From the NCBI GenBank assembly GCA_040222855.1, contig JAVKCD010000019.1, positions 542,912-606,911 on the forward strand: DNA of 64,000 bases. The letters are read 5' to 3'. The notes under the pieces are model-generated. The model had not been told where the DNA came from. It ran no database searches and worked only from the letters and a program-made list of their open reading frames with translations. The stretch is from Phycisphaeraceae bacterium. Its GTDB lineage: Bacteria > Planctomycetota > Phycisphaerae > Phycisphaerales > Phycisphaeraceae. Shown here piece by piece: positions 46,273 to 54,881 of the stretch (positions are counted from its first letter, which is position 1; every line of letters starts with the position of its first letter). The translations under genes were made by a program, and so were the position numbers.

Positions 46273-48630
46273 TTACTGGAACGGGAGTGAGATATCGAAA
46301 CTAATGAGCTGTTCCTCGTCGGTGGACTCGGCGAGAATGGGGAAGGCGAAGTCGATGGCGAAGGGGGCGGCCCCCAGGAAGGGTGCCTTGATGCGGAAGC
46401 CGAAGCCGATGGAGGCCCGCCAGTCTTCGAGACCGGGGTCGGCCAGAACGGTGCCCTGATCGAGAAAGACAACACCCCGGAGGAAATCATCGAGGAGGGG
46501 TCGTTCATACTGGAGCCCAAGGAGGAGACTAAAGTCTCCACCCACCGAGTCGTCGGTCTGCCGTGGCGGGGCGGGCGTTGAGCGGATGCCGCGGGGGCCG
46601 ACGCCCCGGAACTCGAACCCGCGGAGCGTGCGGTGGCCGCCTGCGAAGAGGCGCTCAAAGATGGGGGCTTCGCCGTCTTCGATGATCAGGGCGGATTGCA
46701 GGCGGAGGGAGAAAACGGATTTTCTACCGCGGTAGTCGGTGTCGATGGGCCAGAACTTCCGGAAGTCAGCGTCGATGACGTTGAAGTCAAAGTCTCCGCC
46801 CATGGCTCCGACGTTCTCGATGCCGAGCTCCAAGGAGCTGCCCGTTGTGGGGTAGATCGGGTCGTCTGTGGTGTTACGCCGTATGGAGAAGCCGAGCCCG
46901 GTGACGAAGTTGTCGCCCTCGACTTCGAGGACGTCATCGGGGGCGTCGCTGTCGGGGTCGGAGATGCCGACGTTCTCAAATCTCGTTCGGGCGCGGGCGG
47001 ACCAGATGTCGCCAAAGCGTTGCCCGAAGGAGAGGTTCAGGGCGGCTCGCTCCTCGTCGAAGTCGCTGCGTTCGAGTTCGCGGAGGACACCCGAGACGGT
47101 GAAGAAGAAGTCGGTGTCCAGAAAAGCGGGCTCGCCGAAGGAGATGGCGTACTCGGAGTTCTCGGTGCCCGGCTGCAAGGAGAGCAAGAAGTTCTGCCCG
47201 GCCCCGCGAAAGGCCTCGATACGGGCCAGCTCAGCGAAGGATTCAGGCCAGTCGAGGATGTCGAAGTTGCGCTGGGTAATGCGCACCCCGCCCGACAGGC
47301 CGGCGTCAGAGCTGATCCCGGCACCGAAGGTGATGAAGCCGGTGTTCTGTTCTTTAATGTCGATAACAACGTCGCGGGTGTCGGCGTCAGGCCCGGGGAT
47401 GATGGTGACTTGCGGCTGGGCGAAGAGCCCGGACTGCTGGAGGCGACGCTGGGTGGTTTCTCGGCCGTTGCCGTCAAATCGGCGGCCCGGAGTCATCCCG
47501 CGAACCTCGCGGAGAATAACCTTGGTGCGGGTCAGGTCGTTGCCCTTGACCGTGATCTTCCCGACGTTGGCCGGTTCGCCCTCGCTGGCGGTGACAAGCA
47601 CATCGACGACCGCTTCGGTCTCGCGGTAGAGCGGTTCGATGTTGATGGCGGTATCGAGGTGGCCCATCGTGCCGTAGAGGTTGTCGATGGCATCAATCGA
47701 GTCACGGGCTCGTTCCTGACTGTAGTAATCGCCGGGCAGGAGTTGGAGGTACCGGCGGACCTGAGCATCGGGGAAGAGGGTGACGCCCTCGATACGGATG
47801 TCGCCAACGCGGTACTGCGGGCCCTCTTCGATGTCGAAGGTGACGATGGCGTCGGTCTGATCGGGGGAGAGGTCGAGCCGCCAGCCGACGCGGGCATCGA
47901 GGTAGCCGCGGGCGCGGTAGTACTGGCGGATGGCTGCGGCATCCAGGTCGAGCTGCTCGCGGTTGAGCCGGCCCTTGCGGAAGATCAGCAGCGGCGTGTC
48001 GGTCACGATCTCGGGGCGGAGACTCCGGGCTTCAAACGCCGTGTTTCCCTCAAAACGGATGTCACGAACCTTGATGCGGGGGCCTTCGCGAACACGATAA
48101 ATGAGGATGCGCTCGTCGCGCAACAGCGCCTCGTTGATCTGGACGTCAGCGGTAAAGAAGCCGGCCTCGCGGTAGAGGCTCAGGACGGCCAGGCGGCCCT
48201 GGTCGATCAGAAATGTGTCGATGGGGTCGCTGGCGCGGAGCTGGATCCCGGCGAGGAGTTCGTCATCGTCAAGGGCCTTATTGCCGACGACGCCGACGGC
48301 GGCGATGGCGTTGAGTTCGTCAACAGAGAAAGTAACGATCGCGCTGCCATCGGCGTCGGCCTGCCAGCGGACACGGACCGCGCCGAAGCGGCCGAGGTGA
48401 GTGACCCGAGCAATGTCGTTTTCGATCACGTCGGGGTCGTAAGGACCACCAATACGCGAGCGGATCTGATTGCGGACAAGGGATTCGGGGACATCCCGGA
48501 GTCCTTCGAGGCGTATCTGTGAGATGACCCTGCCGGTCGGGTCCGGGGGGGCGGATTGGGCCACGAGGGTGCCTGTGAGGAGGAGGCAGGCCAGCAGGGC
48601 GGTCAAAATCGGGCCCGGGGTCGGCCGCAC
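46273..48630 (-). CDS. bamA: Outer membrane assembly factor BamA
   Basis: About 785 residues. A signal peptide (ILTALLACLLLTGTLVAQSA) precedes five POTRA domains (IRLEGLRDVPESLVRNQIRS, FSVDELNAIAAVGVVGNKAL, VRDIRFEGNTAFEARSL, VGDIRIEGVTLFPDAQVRRY, VGKITVKGNDLTRTKVILRE). The C-terminal 16-strand barrel has LFAGGHRTLRGFEFRGVGPR (the RGF motif) and closes in FDISLPFQ. It folds beta-barrel proteins into the outer membrane. GTG 48630 has GGAGG seven bases upstream; the alternative start is TTG 48666. It heads the operon with skp, lpxD and lpxC. Confidence 0.94.
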   Translation of the reverse strand: MRPTPGPILTALLACLLLTGTLVAQSAPPDPTGRVISQIRLEGLRDVPESLVRNQIRSRIGGPYDPDVIENDIARVTHLGRFGAVRVRWQADADGSAIVTFSVDELNAIAAVGVVGNKALDDDELLAGIQLRASDPIDTFLIDQGRLAVLSLYREAGFFTADVQINEALLRDERILIYRVREGPRIKVRDIRFEGNTAFEARSLRPEIVTDTPLLIFRKGRLNREQLDLDAAAIRQYYRARGYLDARVGWRLDLSPDQTDAIVTFDIEEGPQYRVGDIRIEGVTLFPDAQVRRYLQLLPGDYYSQERARDSIDAIDNLYGTMGHLDTAINIEPLYRETEAVVDVLVTASEGEPANVGKITVKGNDLTRTKVILREVRGMTPGRRFDGNGRETTQRRLQQSGLFAQPQVTIIPGPDADTRDVVIDIKEQNTGFITFGAGISSDAGLSGGVRITQRNFDILDWPESFAELARIEAFRGAGQNFLLSLQPGTENSEYAISFGEPAFLDTDFFFTVSGVLRELERSDFDEERAALNLSFGQRFGDIWSARARTRFENVGISDPDSDAPDDVLEVEGDNFVTGLGFSIRRNTTDDPIYPTTGSSLELGIENVGAMGGDFDFNVIDADFRKFWPIDTDYRGRKSVFSLRLQSALIIEDGEAPIFERLFAGGHRTLRGFEFRGVGPRGIRSTPAPPRQTDDSVGGDFSLLLGLQYERPLLDDFLRGVVFLDQGTVLADPGLEDWRASIGFGFRIKAPFLGAAPFAIDFAFPILAESTDEEQLISFDISLPFQ

Positions 48631-48724
48631 GCGGGCGCCTCCGTGGGGGTGTGTAGGTCGGAACAAGCGTCAGGCAGTGTAATGAAGTCTGCGCGAGATG
48701 CCGATGTCGGATGCTGTGGATCAC

Positions 48725-48753
48725 TTGCGGGTGTCCCAGGCGCGGCCTAGACT
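48725..48753 (+). promoter_or_regulatory. Candidate promoter of pdhA
   Basis: TTGCGG (48725-48730), a 17-base spacer, then TAGACT (48748-48753), 107 bases before the pdhA ATG, in the gap between the divergent bamA and pdhA genes. Spacing is ideal for a sigma-70-like promoter; matched by eye. Confidence 0.45.
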
Positions 48754-48859
48754 TAAGGGTCCGGGAACCCGGATTTCGGTCGGCGTTGGGGCACATCCGA
48801 GGCCTCGGAACCCTGTTCGGCTAGCCTCGCGGCTCGGCCAGACCCCTGAAGGAGTCGCC

Positions 48860-49993
48860 ATGACCATGGCTACGGAGGAGGCCGCCACGGCCAGCACACG
48901 CCCGAGCGACACGCTCTCCTCTGAAAAGATGCTTGAGATGCTGTGGATGCTGCGTCTGATTCGTCGCTTCGAGGAGCGCACGATGCAGAGCTACATGCAG
49001 CAGAAGATCGGCGGGTTCTGCCACATCTACATCGGCCAGGAGGCCGTGGCGACGGGGATCTGCCAGACGCTCCGCCAGGAAGACCCGATCGTCGGGGCTT
49101 ATCGAGACCACGGCTACGCGCTCGCCAAGGGCATGGACCCGCGCTACTGTATGGCCGAGATGTTCGGCAAGATCACCGGCTGTGCCAAGGGCAAGGGCGG
49201 GTCGATGCACATGTTCGACAAGCCCAACCATATGTACGGCGGGCACGCGATCGTCGGCGGGCAGTGCCCGCTGGGCGTGGGACTGGGCTTTTCGATTCAG
49301 TACGAGAAGAAAGACAACGTCGCCATCTGTTTCCTGGGCGACGGGGCGCTGAATCAGGGCGGATTCCTGGAAGCCATGAACCTGGCGGCGATCTGGAATC
49401 TCCCGGTGATCTTCGTGCTCGAGAACAATCAGTATTCGATGGGCACGCACATCGCGCGGGGTACCTCGATGGCCGAGGACCTGGCGGCGAAGGCGGAGGC
49501 TTTCGGGATGCGCTACGCCGAGTGCGACGGCCACGATGTGCTCGATGTCTACGACGTGTTCACCCGCGAGGTCGAGAAGACCCGCGGCGCCGAGAACCCC
49601 CAGTGGGAGCGCGGGGCAATCCCCGAGTACCGACGCGAGGGCCGGACGCCGGGGCCCGCGTTTGTGAACGCCAAGACCTACCGGTATCAGGGCCACTCGA
49701 TGTCGGACCCGCAGAAGTACCGGAGCAAGGACGAGGTTCACGCGGTTCAGGAGCGCGACTGCATCGAGTCGCTCGAGCGGGCCCTGCTGGAGCGCGGTCT
49801 TGCCGAGCAGACCCAGCTCGACGAGCTGGATGCGAAGGCAAAGGAAGTTTCCGCCGACGCCGTGAAGTTCGCCGAAGAATCCGAGCCCCTGGGCCGGGAC
49901 GAGTTGTTTACCGACGTGTACGCCAACCCGTATGGGCCGTACAAGCACGGCGAGAAGGTCCAGATCCTCAAGGATGCTGAGGGCGACGCTTGA
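48860..49993 (+). CDS. pdhA: Pyruvate dehydrogenase E1 component alpha subunit
   Basis: 377 residues. It has RRFEERTMQSYMQQKIGGF, HIYIGQEAVATGICQTLRQ, GAYRDHGYALAKGMD and the thiamine diphosphate motif GDG...NN (FLGDGALNQGGFLEAMNLAA, then FVLENNQYS). A GAAGGAG lies shortly before the ATG. E1 alpha-beta decarboxylates pyruvate and reduces lipoyl-E2. pdhB follows at 50554 with an unrelated lipoprotein gene between. Specificity for pyruvate rather than branched-chain 2-oxo acids is by the usual family similarity. Confidence 0.94.
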   Translation: MTMATEEAATASTRPSDTLSSEKMLEMLWMLRLIRRFEERTMQSYMQQKIGGFCHIYIGQEAVATGICQTLRQEDPIVGAYRDHGYALAKGMDPRYCMAEMFGKITGCAKGKGGSMHMFDKPNHMYGGHAIVGGQCPLGVGLGFSIQYEKKDNVAICFLGDGALNQGGFLEAMNLAAIWNLPVIFVLENNQYSMGTHIARGTSMAEDLAAKAEAFGMRYAECDGHDVLDVYDVFTREVEKTRGAENPQWERGAIPEYRREGRTPGPAFVNAKTYRYQGHSMSDPQKYRSKDEVHAVQERDCIESLERALLERGLAEQTQLDELDAKAKEVSADAVKFAEESEPLGRDELFTDVYANPYGPYKHGEKVQILKDAEGDA

Positions 49994-50034
49994 GTCGTCC
50001 GGTGATGGTTGACCCGAATCCAAGGAAGATCCCG

Positions 50035-50466
50035 ATGCGTCTAACCGGTCTGCTCGTCGTGGTGATGCTTTTTGTCGGCGGCGGCTGCCGTTACACCGAC
50101 GACCTGCCCGTCGAGGGGCGGAGCTTCTTTATGTATGGCGAGATCGGGACATCGACTGAGTTGCAAATCGAGTCGATCCTGGCGGTCCGCGGCGGGACCG
50201 TGGCGACGCACCTCAACGAAGAAACATCGGTGGTCATCCGAGGCAACGAACCCGCAGGCGTAACGCCGATCGAAAAGACGGTATCGGAAGACGAGGCGAT
50301 CACCCAGTGGGCGATTAACGAGACGGCGTCCAATCATTTTCAGCACCTCGAGCAGCGGGCCGAGAAGTTGGGTGTCGAGGTGATGACCCCCCAGCGCTTC
50401 CTGAACCTCGCGCGGCGCGAGGAAGTCGACTGGATGAAGGTCCTCCGCCTGGGCTTCGGCGATTAG
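50035..50466 (+). CDS. Lipoprotein with a BRCT-like domain
   Basis: 143 residues. The signal peptide ends at a GGGC lipobox (C18). Residues 26-126 look BRCT-like: VEGRSFFMYGEI, a helix TELQIESILAV, the R-GG turn R52-G53-G54 then TVATHLNEETSVVIRG, and the closing KLGVEVMTPQRFLNLA; a loop (71-105) between them replaces the usual short link. No BRCT tryptophan is present, as in DNA-ligase BRCTs. BRCT domains normally act in DNA repair in the cytoplasm, so a lipid-anchored version is odd. It lies between pdhA and pdhB, 41 and 87 bases away. Function unknown. Confidence 0.6.
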   Translation: MRLTGLLVVVMLFVGGGCRYTDDLPVEGRSFFMYGEIGTSTELQIESILAVRGGTVATHLNEETSVVIRGNEPAGVTPIEKTVSEDEAITQWAINETASNHFQHLEQRAEKLGVEVMTPQRFLNLARREEVDWMKVLRLGFGD

Positions 50467-50553
50467 CCCCCCCCACAACGAACCCGCCTCCCCATAACGC
50501 CCCAAGCACGCACCACGTTTGACGAATAACCCCGCGTAGAGAGAGTTCAGCCC

Positions 50554-51597
50554 ATGGTCGCCAGTGACCGGAAGATTCAGTACCGCGAAGCCCTCCGCGA
50601 AGCCATGCAGGAGGAGATGCGTCGTGATGAGCGCCTGTTCCTGATGGGCGAGGAGGTCGCGGAATACAACGGGGCGTACAAGGTCAGCCAGGGGATGGTC
50701 GAGGAGTTCGGTCCGCGCCGAATCGTGGACTCGCCGATCTCGGAAACCGGTTTCGCCGGCCTGGGCGTCGGCGCAGCGATGTACGGGCTGCGGCCGATCA
50801 TCGAGTTCATGAGCTGGTCGTTCTGCCTGGTCGCCGCCGACCAGATCATCAACAACGCACCCAAGATGCTCTACATGTCCGGCGGGCAGTTCGGCTGCCC
50901 GATCGTCTTCCGCGGCAACAACGGCGCTGGCGGGCAACTCGGATCGACCCACTCCTGGTCAGTCGAGTCGCTGTTTGCCCATGTTCCCGGCTTGAAGCTG
51001 GCTGTTCCCTCCACACCCCGTGACGCCAAGGGCCTGCTCAAGGCCGGCCTCCGCGACGCCGACCCGTTCTTCAACCTCGAATCCGAACGCATGCTCGGCA
51101 TGGGCGCGCGGGGCGACAAGGATTACTCCCGCTACCTCCATGGCGGGAAGTGGGCCCCGCCCGAGGGCGACGAGGACTTCGTGATCGACCTGGGCGTCGC
51201 CGACATCAAGAAAGAAGGCGCGGACGTTACGATCGTGTCAGCCGGACGCCCGGTGCACTTCGCGCTCGATGCCGCTGAGGAACTCGAGAAAGAAGGCATC
51301 GACGTCGAGGTCGTGGACGTGCGAACCTACCGGCCCCTGGATATCGAGGCGATCGCCAAGTCGGTCAGGAAAACCAACTACGCCGTGGTGGTGGACCAGA
51401 GCTGGCCGTTCGCCTCCGTGGGCGCCGAGGTGGCAGCACAGATCTACGAGCGCTGCTTCGACGACCTCGACAATCAGGTCTTCCGCGTGCACAGCGACGA
51501 CATCCCCTCGCCCTACAACCGCGAGATGGAACACGCATTCCTGCCCAACACCAAAAAGATCATCGAGGCCGTCCGGGCGGTGACGTATAACCTTTAA
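50554..51597 (+). CDS. pdhB: Pyruvate dehydrogenase E1 component beta subunit
   Basis: 347 residues, no lipoyl domain fused. Conserved segments: QYREALREAMQEEMRRDERL, FLMGEEVAEYNGAYKVSQGM, PISETGFAGLGVGAAMYGLR, VVDVRTYRPLDIEAIAKSVR and VVVDQSWPFASVGAEVAAQI. It forms the alpha2beta2 E1 with PdhA. The gene is separated from pdhC by a 1.9-kb low-G+C cassette (51598-53474). An AGAGAG run is the only ribosome-site candidate before the ATG. Confidence 0.94.
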   Translation: MVASDRKIQYREALREAMQEEMRRDERLFLMGEEVAEYNGAYKVSQGMVEEFGPRRIVDSPISETGFAGLGVGAAMYGLRPIIEFMSWSFCLVAADQIINNAPKMLYMSGGQFGCPIVFRGNNGAGGQLGSTHSWSVESLFAHVPGLKLAVPSTPRDAKGLLKAGLRDADPFFNLESERMLGMGARGDKDYSRYLHGGKWAPPEGDEDFVIDLGVADIKKEGADVTIVSAGRPVHFALDAAEELEKEGIDVEVVDVRTYRPLDIEAIAKSVRKTNYAVVVDQSWPFASVGAEVAAQIYERCFDDLDNQVFRVHSDDIPSPYNREMEHAFLPNTKKIIEAVRAVTYNL

Positions 51598-51613
51598 ATC
51601 CCGGGTGTAGTCA

Positions 51614-52564
51614 ATGACTGAAAGTATATATGACGCGGTTATTCCGCCAATACCGGAAAATTCTCCGTATATAAACAGCGTTGGCTTTTTTAACGAACTA
51701 AATTCTTGCGGCCTGCCTGCCTCAGGGCTTTATAGCCGCGATCTATTTTATCATGCAGGAAGAGCACTTAACCGCACTGGCCTATATGGACGCCTGGCAA
51801 ATTTACGTAGGAAAACACATATAGTCTTTGTTGGCTACAACCAAGTAAGGTATTTCGCACCACGTGGAACTTTGTCTCAAATTATTCCCTGGTGCCTTGA
51901 TACCTGGCCAGGGGAGGACCACCTGCTTAATAGAATATTGTGTAGATATGGCGTAAAACGGGCCGCCTTCGGGCAGCGCATGTCTTGCGAGAGGTGGCGT
52001 AAGCTTAAACCCGATGTAGACTTCTGCTGGATTCCTGAAAGTGCTAACCCGGAAGATTATTATCAAAATGCCGATTTAAGCACACGCTCCATGCTGTTAC
52101 TTGAGTATGGCCGGGGATTGCCTGAGATCTCTGAGCAAATTAAGCGGTCGGCCAGTCATTTCGGCTGGTCTTATTCACCAGTGGAGGCCTCCCGACAACG
52201 GTATACGAGTTGGCGAGATCTTCGAGTCGCGCTCGGACAAAGTCGGGCAATTATAGCCCTTCCTCGTTCTATAACGCACCCACTGGTTGCTGGGGGTTGC
52301 GAGACCATGTCCTTGCGATACCTCGAGGGCATCGCATCTCGGACCATCCTGCTTGGCCAATGCCCCCAAGAGCTCTTTGACTTATTTGGTTTCGACCCCG
52401 TCATCCATGTAAACAAGAACAATGTCGTCGATATCCTGGCCGACATCCAAAACCATCCCTGCGATTACCAAGAGCATGTCGACAAATGCTACGGAAGATT
52501 CCTAGAAGCAGGAACACATCACGTGAGGGCGAGGCAGCTTTTGCGCTGGATTATGAAAGATTAG
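51614..52564 (+). CDS. Glycosyltransferase-like protein
   Basis: 316 residues, A+T-rich. The C-terminal half resembles a GT-B nucleotide-binding lobe: SRAIIALPRSITHPLVAGGC then ETMSLRYLEGIASRTILLGQ, CPQELFDLFGFDPVIHVNKN and the helical end DYQEHVDKCYGRFLEAGTHH. This is the pattern of spore-maturation/DUF3880-type glycosyltransferases acting on surface glycans. Donor and acceptor unknown. The stop lies inside a hairpin at 52562-52584. Codon use and base composition differ from the flanking pdh genes. Confidence 0.65.
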   Translation: MTESIYDAVIPPIPENSPYINSVGFFNELNSCGLPASGLYSRDLFYHAGRALNRTGLYGRLANLRRKTHIVFVGYNQVRYFAPRGTLSQIIPWCLDTWPGEDHLLNRILCRYGVKRAAFGQRMSCERWRKLKPDVDFCWIPESANPEDYYQNADLSTRSMLLLEYGRGLPEISEQIKRSASHFGWSYSPVEASRQRYTSWRDLRVALGQSRAIIALPRSITHPLVAGGCETMSLRYLEGIASRTILLGQCPQELFDLFGFDPVIHVNKNNVVDILADIQNHPCDYQEHVDKCYGRFLEAGTHHVRARQLLRWIMKD

Positions 52565-52584
52565 TCGTATTTGCAATACGACTA
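52562..52584 (+). repeat. Short-loop palindrome over the stop of the glycosyltransferase gene
   Basis: TAGTCGTATT-TGC-AATACGACTA: a perfect ten-base stem, three-base loop, starting at the TAG stop codon itself. There is no T run afterwards. It is the same arrangement as the palindrome at 32270. Confidence 0.75.
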
Positions 52585-52610
52585 CACCCATTTCACCTAA
52601 GGATTCGTAT

Positions 52611-53339
52611 ATGCGTGCGTGGATCAAAGAGAGACTTCAATTATATCTCAAGTCTCATGGCCTCAAAATTACTTACGACCGAGACGAGCGGATGGTTGAT
52701 GATTTTGACCTGCTTACTTTGCTACTAAATAGTAATGGGCTTAATGTCAATCAAATCAATTCAATAGTTCAGATTGGTGCCAATGATGGCCTGGCTATGG
52801 ATCCGGTTGCTAGGCTTATTCAACAATCCAACGCACGCGCATATTTGGTTGAGCCGCTTCCCGATCGTTACGAGAAGCTGGCTGGGCTCTATGCCAACAG
52901 TAGCCGTGTAACTACTATTCGGGCCGCTTTAAACGATTCAGATGCCGAATCAATGTTATGGCGCGTTGCCCCAGACAATAAAGCGCTGGCGAACTTATCT
53001 GTTTATTCAAGTTTTGATCGTTCTAAACTTGAACGGCAATACTCAGCATATTCTGGATTGGGGGGCAGGATTGTCGGTGAGGCTGTGCCGTCTCTAACGG
53101 CCGAGACATTTATTAATAAGTATCGTATTGACAACATTGACCTGCTTCAGGTTGATACGGAGGGTTGGGATGCAAGGGTGGTAAATTGGTTTCTGGACTG
53201 CGGGATCCCGATTCGGGCAATCAACTATGAGCACGTCCACTTATATGGCCAAGAGGACCGTGGTCTACTTTCTAGGCTTAAAGGCGAGGGGTACCGTTTG
53301 GCAAGATATGGCTTAGACACTACCGCGATCCGGGATTGA
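52611..53339 (+). CDS. FkbM-family methyltransferase
   Basis: 242 residues. SAM-binding motif INSIVQIGANDGLAMDPVAR with the acidic VEPLPDRYEKLAG, then the FkbM-typical IDLLQVDTEGWDARVVNWFL and RAINYEHVHLY. These enzymes O-methylate sugars or lipids in surface glycan pathways. An AAGGA lies seven bases before the ATG. With the adjacent glycosyltransferase-like gene it forms a two-gene glycan-modification unit of foreign composition. Confidence 0.85.
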   Translation: MRAWIKERLQLYLKSHGLKITYDRDERMVDDFDLLTLLLNSNGLNVNQINSIVQIGANDGLAMDPVARLIQQSNARAYLVEPLPDRYEKLAGLYANSSRVTTIRAALNDSDAESMLWRVAPDNKALANLSVYSSFDRSKLERQYSAYSGLGGRIVGEAVPSLTAETFINKYRIDNIDLLQVDTEGWDARVVNWFLDCGIPIRAINYEHVHLYGQEDRGLLSRLKGEGYRLARYGLDTTAIRD

Positions 53340-53474
53340 TGCCTGAGCTTTGGCGTATGGTTCACGGCTGCCTCCGTTATCCGCTCCCGTTTCATTGGCT
53401 GTAGATCACTATTAGAGATTACTGCTGGATCTCGACTAGAATGCTTTCTCACACGCCCACTGGAGACCGCCGCT

Positions 53475-54851
53475 ATGCCGATCACGATTGAGATGCCTCG
53501 CCTGTCGGACACGATGGAGGAGGGGACCCTGCTGAAATGGAACGTGGCGGAGGGCGACAAGGTCGCGGCGGGCGATCACCTCGCGGACGTCGAAACCGAC
53601 AAGGCCACCATGGAACTCCAGGCCTTCGACGATGGCACGGTCGCCAAGATCGTCATCGGCGAAGGCGACACCGTGCCCATCGGCGAGACCATCCTGATCC
53701 TCGCGGCAAAAGGTGAGTCCGTCGAAGACGCGGCCAAGGCCGGTGCCTCCGGCGGAGGTGGGAACAAAAGCTCAAAAACAACTCAGACTCAGACCGACAC
53801 CCCAGAGGATGACAAAGATGATGATGACGGGGATGACGATGGGGGAGATGCACCGAAAGATGAGCCGTCGAATGGTGCGGCCACGACGACCAAACAGGCT
53901 TCGACCACGGCGAGTGTGCGGATCCGTGTGAGCCCGCTGGCACGCAAGCTGGCGGAAGAGAAGGGCCTGGACCTGGGCTCGATCGAGGGCTCGGGACCCG
54001 ACGGCCGGATCATCAAACGCGATATCCTCAAAGCAGAGTCGGGTGGGGCCGCCAAGGCAACAGGAGGCGGCAAGGCGATCCCCGAGGGCCAGCTCAGCAA
54101 GGCCCCCATCGGCGGGGGCACGCCCTCTCCCGCGACAACCTCCGTCAAACTTGAAGCCAAAACCATCAAGCTCTCGGGGATGCGCAAGACCATCGCCAAG
54201 CGCCTGGTCGAGAGCAAGACCACCGTCCCGCACTTCTACGTCACCCAGGCGGTGCGCATGGACGCCCTGCTGGAACTCCGAGCCACCCTCAACCAGCAAC
54301 TCGAGGTCCAGAAGGTCAAGCTCTCGGTCAACGACTTCATCCTGCGCGCAGTCGCGCTGGCCGCGGTCCAGCACCCGGTCGTCAACAGCTCCTGGGGCGG
54401 CGACTCGATCCAGCAGCACGGGACGGTGAGCATCGGCGTCGCGGTGGCCCTCCCGGCCGAGCGCGGCGGTGGGCTGGTGGTCCCGGTCGTCCGCGACGTG
54501 CAGAACAAGGGCCTCCGGACGATCTCCGAGGAGATCCGGGCGCTGGCCAGGAAGGCCCGCGAAACCGGCCTGACGCCCGAGGAGATGGCCGACTCGACGA
54601 TCGCCGTGTCGAACGTCGGGATGTTCGGTTCCGAAGACGTGCTCCCGATCATCAACCCACCCAACGCCGTGATCCTCGGCATCGGCGCAGCGCTCCCGAC
54701 CCCGGTCATCAAGGACAGGGCCGTCGTGCCAGGACACGTCATGCGCATCACCCTCTCAGGCGACCACCGCGTCGTCGACGGCGCCGCCGCCGCAGAATAC
54801 CTCCAGACCCTCGCCGCCATGCTCGAACAGCCCGCAGGGTTATTGGTGTGA
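53475..54851 (+). CDS. pdhC: Dihydrolipoyllysine acetyltransferase (pyruvate dehydrogenase E2)
   Basis: 458 residues. Lipoyl domain (1-76) with the lipoylated lysine K43 in VETDKATMEL; a long acidic Asp-rich and Ala/Thr linker (about 95-150, with DDKDDDDGDDDGGD); an E3-binding domain VRIRVSPLARKLAEEKGLD; and the acetyltransferase domain with H431 and D435 in SGDHRVVDGAAAAEY. It passes the acetyl group to CoA. The gene resumes high G+C right after the foreign cassette. A TAGAAT at 53437-53442 could supply a separate promoter. No lpd (E3) gene is in the window. Confidence 0.93.
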   Translation: MPITIEMPRLSDTMEEGTLLKWNVAEGDKVAAGDHLADVETDKATMELQAFDDGTVAKIVIGEGDTVPIGETILILAAKGESVEDAAKAGASGGGGNKSSKTTQTQTDTPEDDKDDDDGDDDGGDAPKDEPSNGAATTTKQASTTASVRIRVSPLARKLAEEKGLDLGSIEGSGPDGRIIKRDILKAESGGAAKATGGGKAIPEGQLSKAPIGGGTPSPATTSVKLEAKTIKLSGMRKTIAKRLVESKTTVPHFYVTQAVRMDALLELRATLNQQLEVQKVKLSVNDFILRAVALAAVQHPVVNSSWGGDSIQQHGTVSIGVAVALPAERGGGLVVPVVRDVQNKGLRTISEEIRALARKARETGLTPEEMADSTIAVSNVGMFGSEDVLPIINPPNAVILGIGAALPTPVIKDRAVVPGHVMRITLSGDHRVVDGAAAAEYLQTLAAMLEQPAGLLV

Positions 54852-54881
54852 GGCTCGCTTAACTGACGCCTCGGTCTCGGG

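Larger units (their letters stand above)
51598..53474. mobile_element. Low-G+C two-gene cassette inserted between pdhB and pdhC
   Basis: The sequence composition drops sharply immediately after the pdhB stop: single 60-base samples counted by hand give about 43% (51661-51720) and 38% (52741-52800) G+C, against 63% just inside pdhB (51421-51480). The cassette holds a glycosyltransferase-like gene and an FkbM methyltransferase. No transposase, integrase or terminal repeats were found, so the mechanism of entry is unknown. High G+C returns by pdhC at about 53475. Confidence 0.7.

Noticed and set aside
46633-48522. Long open frame (about 629 codons) on the + strand across bamA
   Set aside because: It is antisense to the well-supported bamA, with an Ala/Gly/Val/Asp/Glu-rich composition typical of a G+C-rich shadow frame, and no recognisable domain.
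48821-50023. 400-codon minus-strand frame over pdhA
   Set aside because: It is antisense to pdhA and has no family similarity; pdhA is unambiguous.
43089-53443. Shared CTAGAATG octamer upstream of fdx (43089) and pdhC (53436)
   Set aside because: Both could be -10 regions, but neither has a matching -35 and one shared eight-mer over 10 kb is weak evidence for common regulation.
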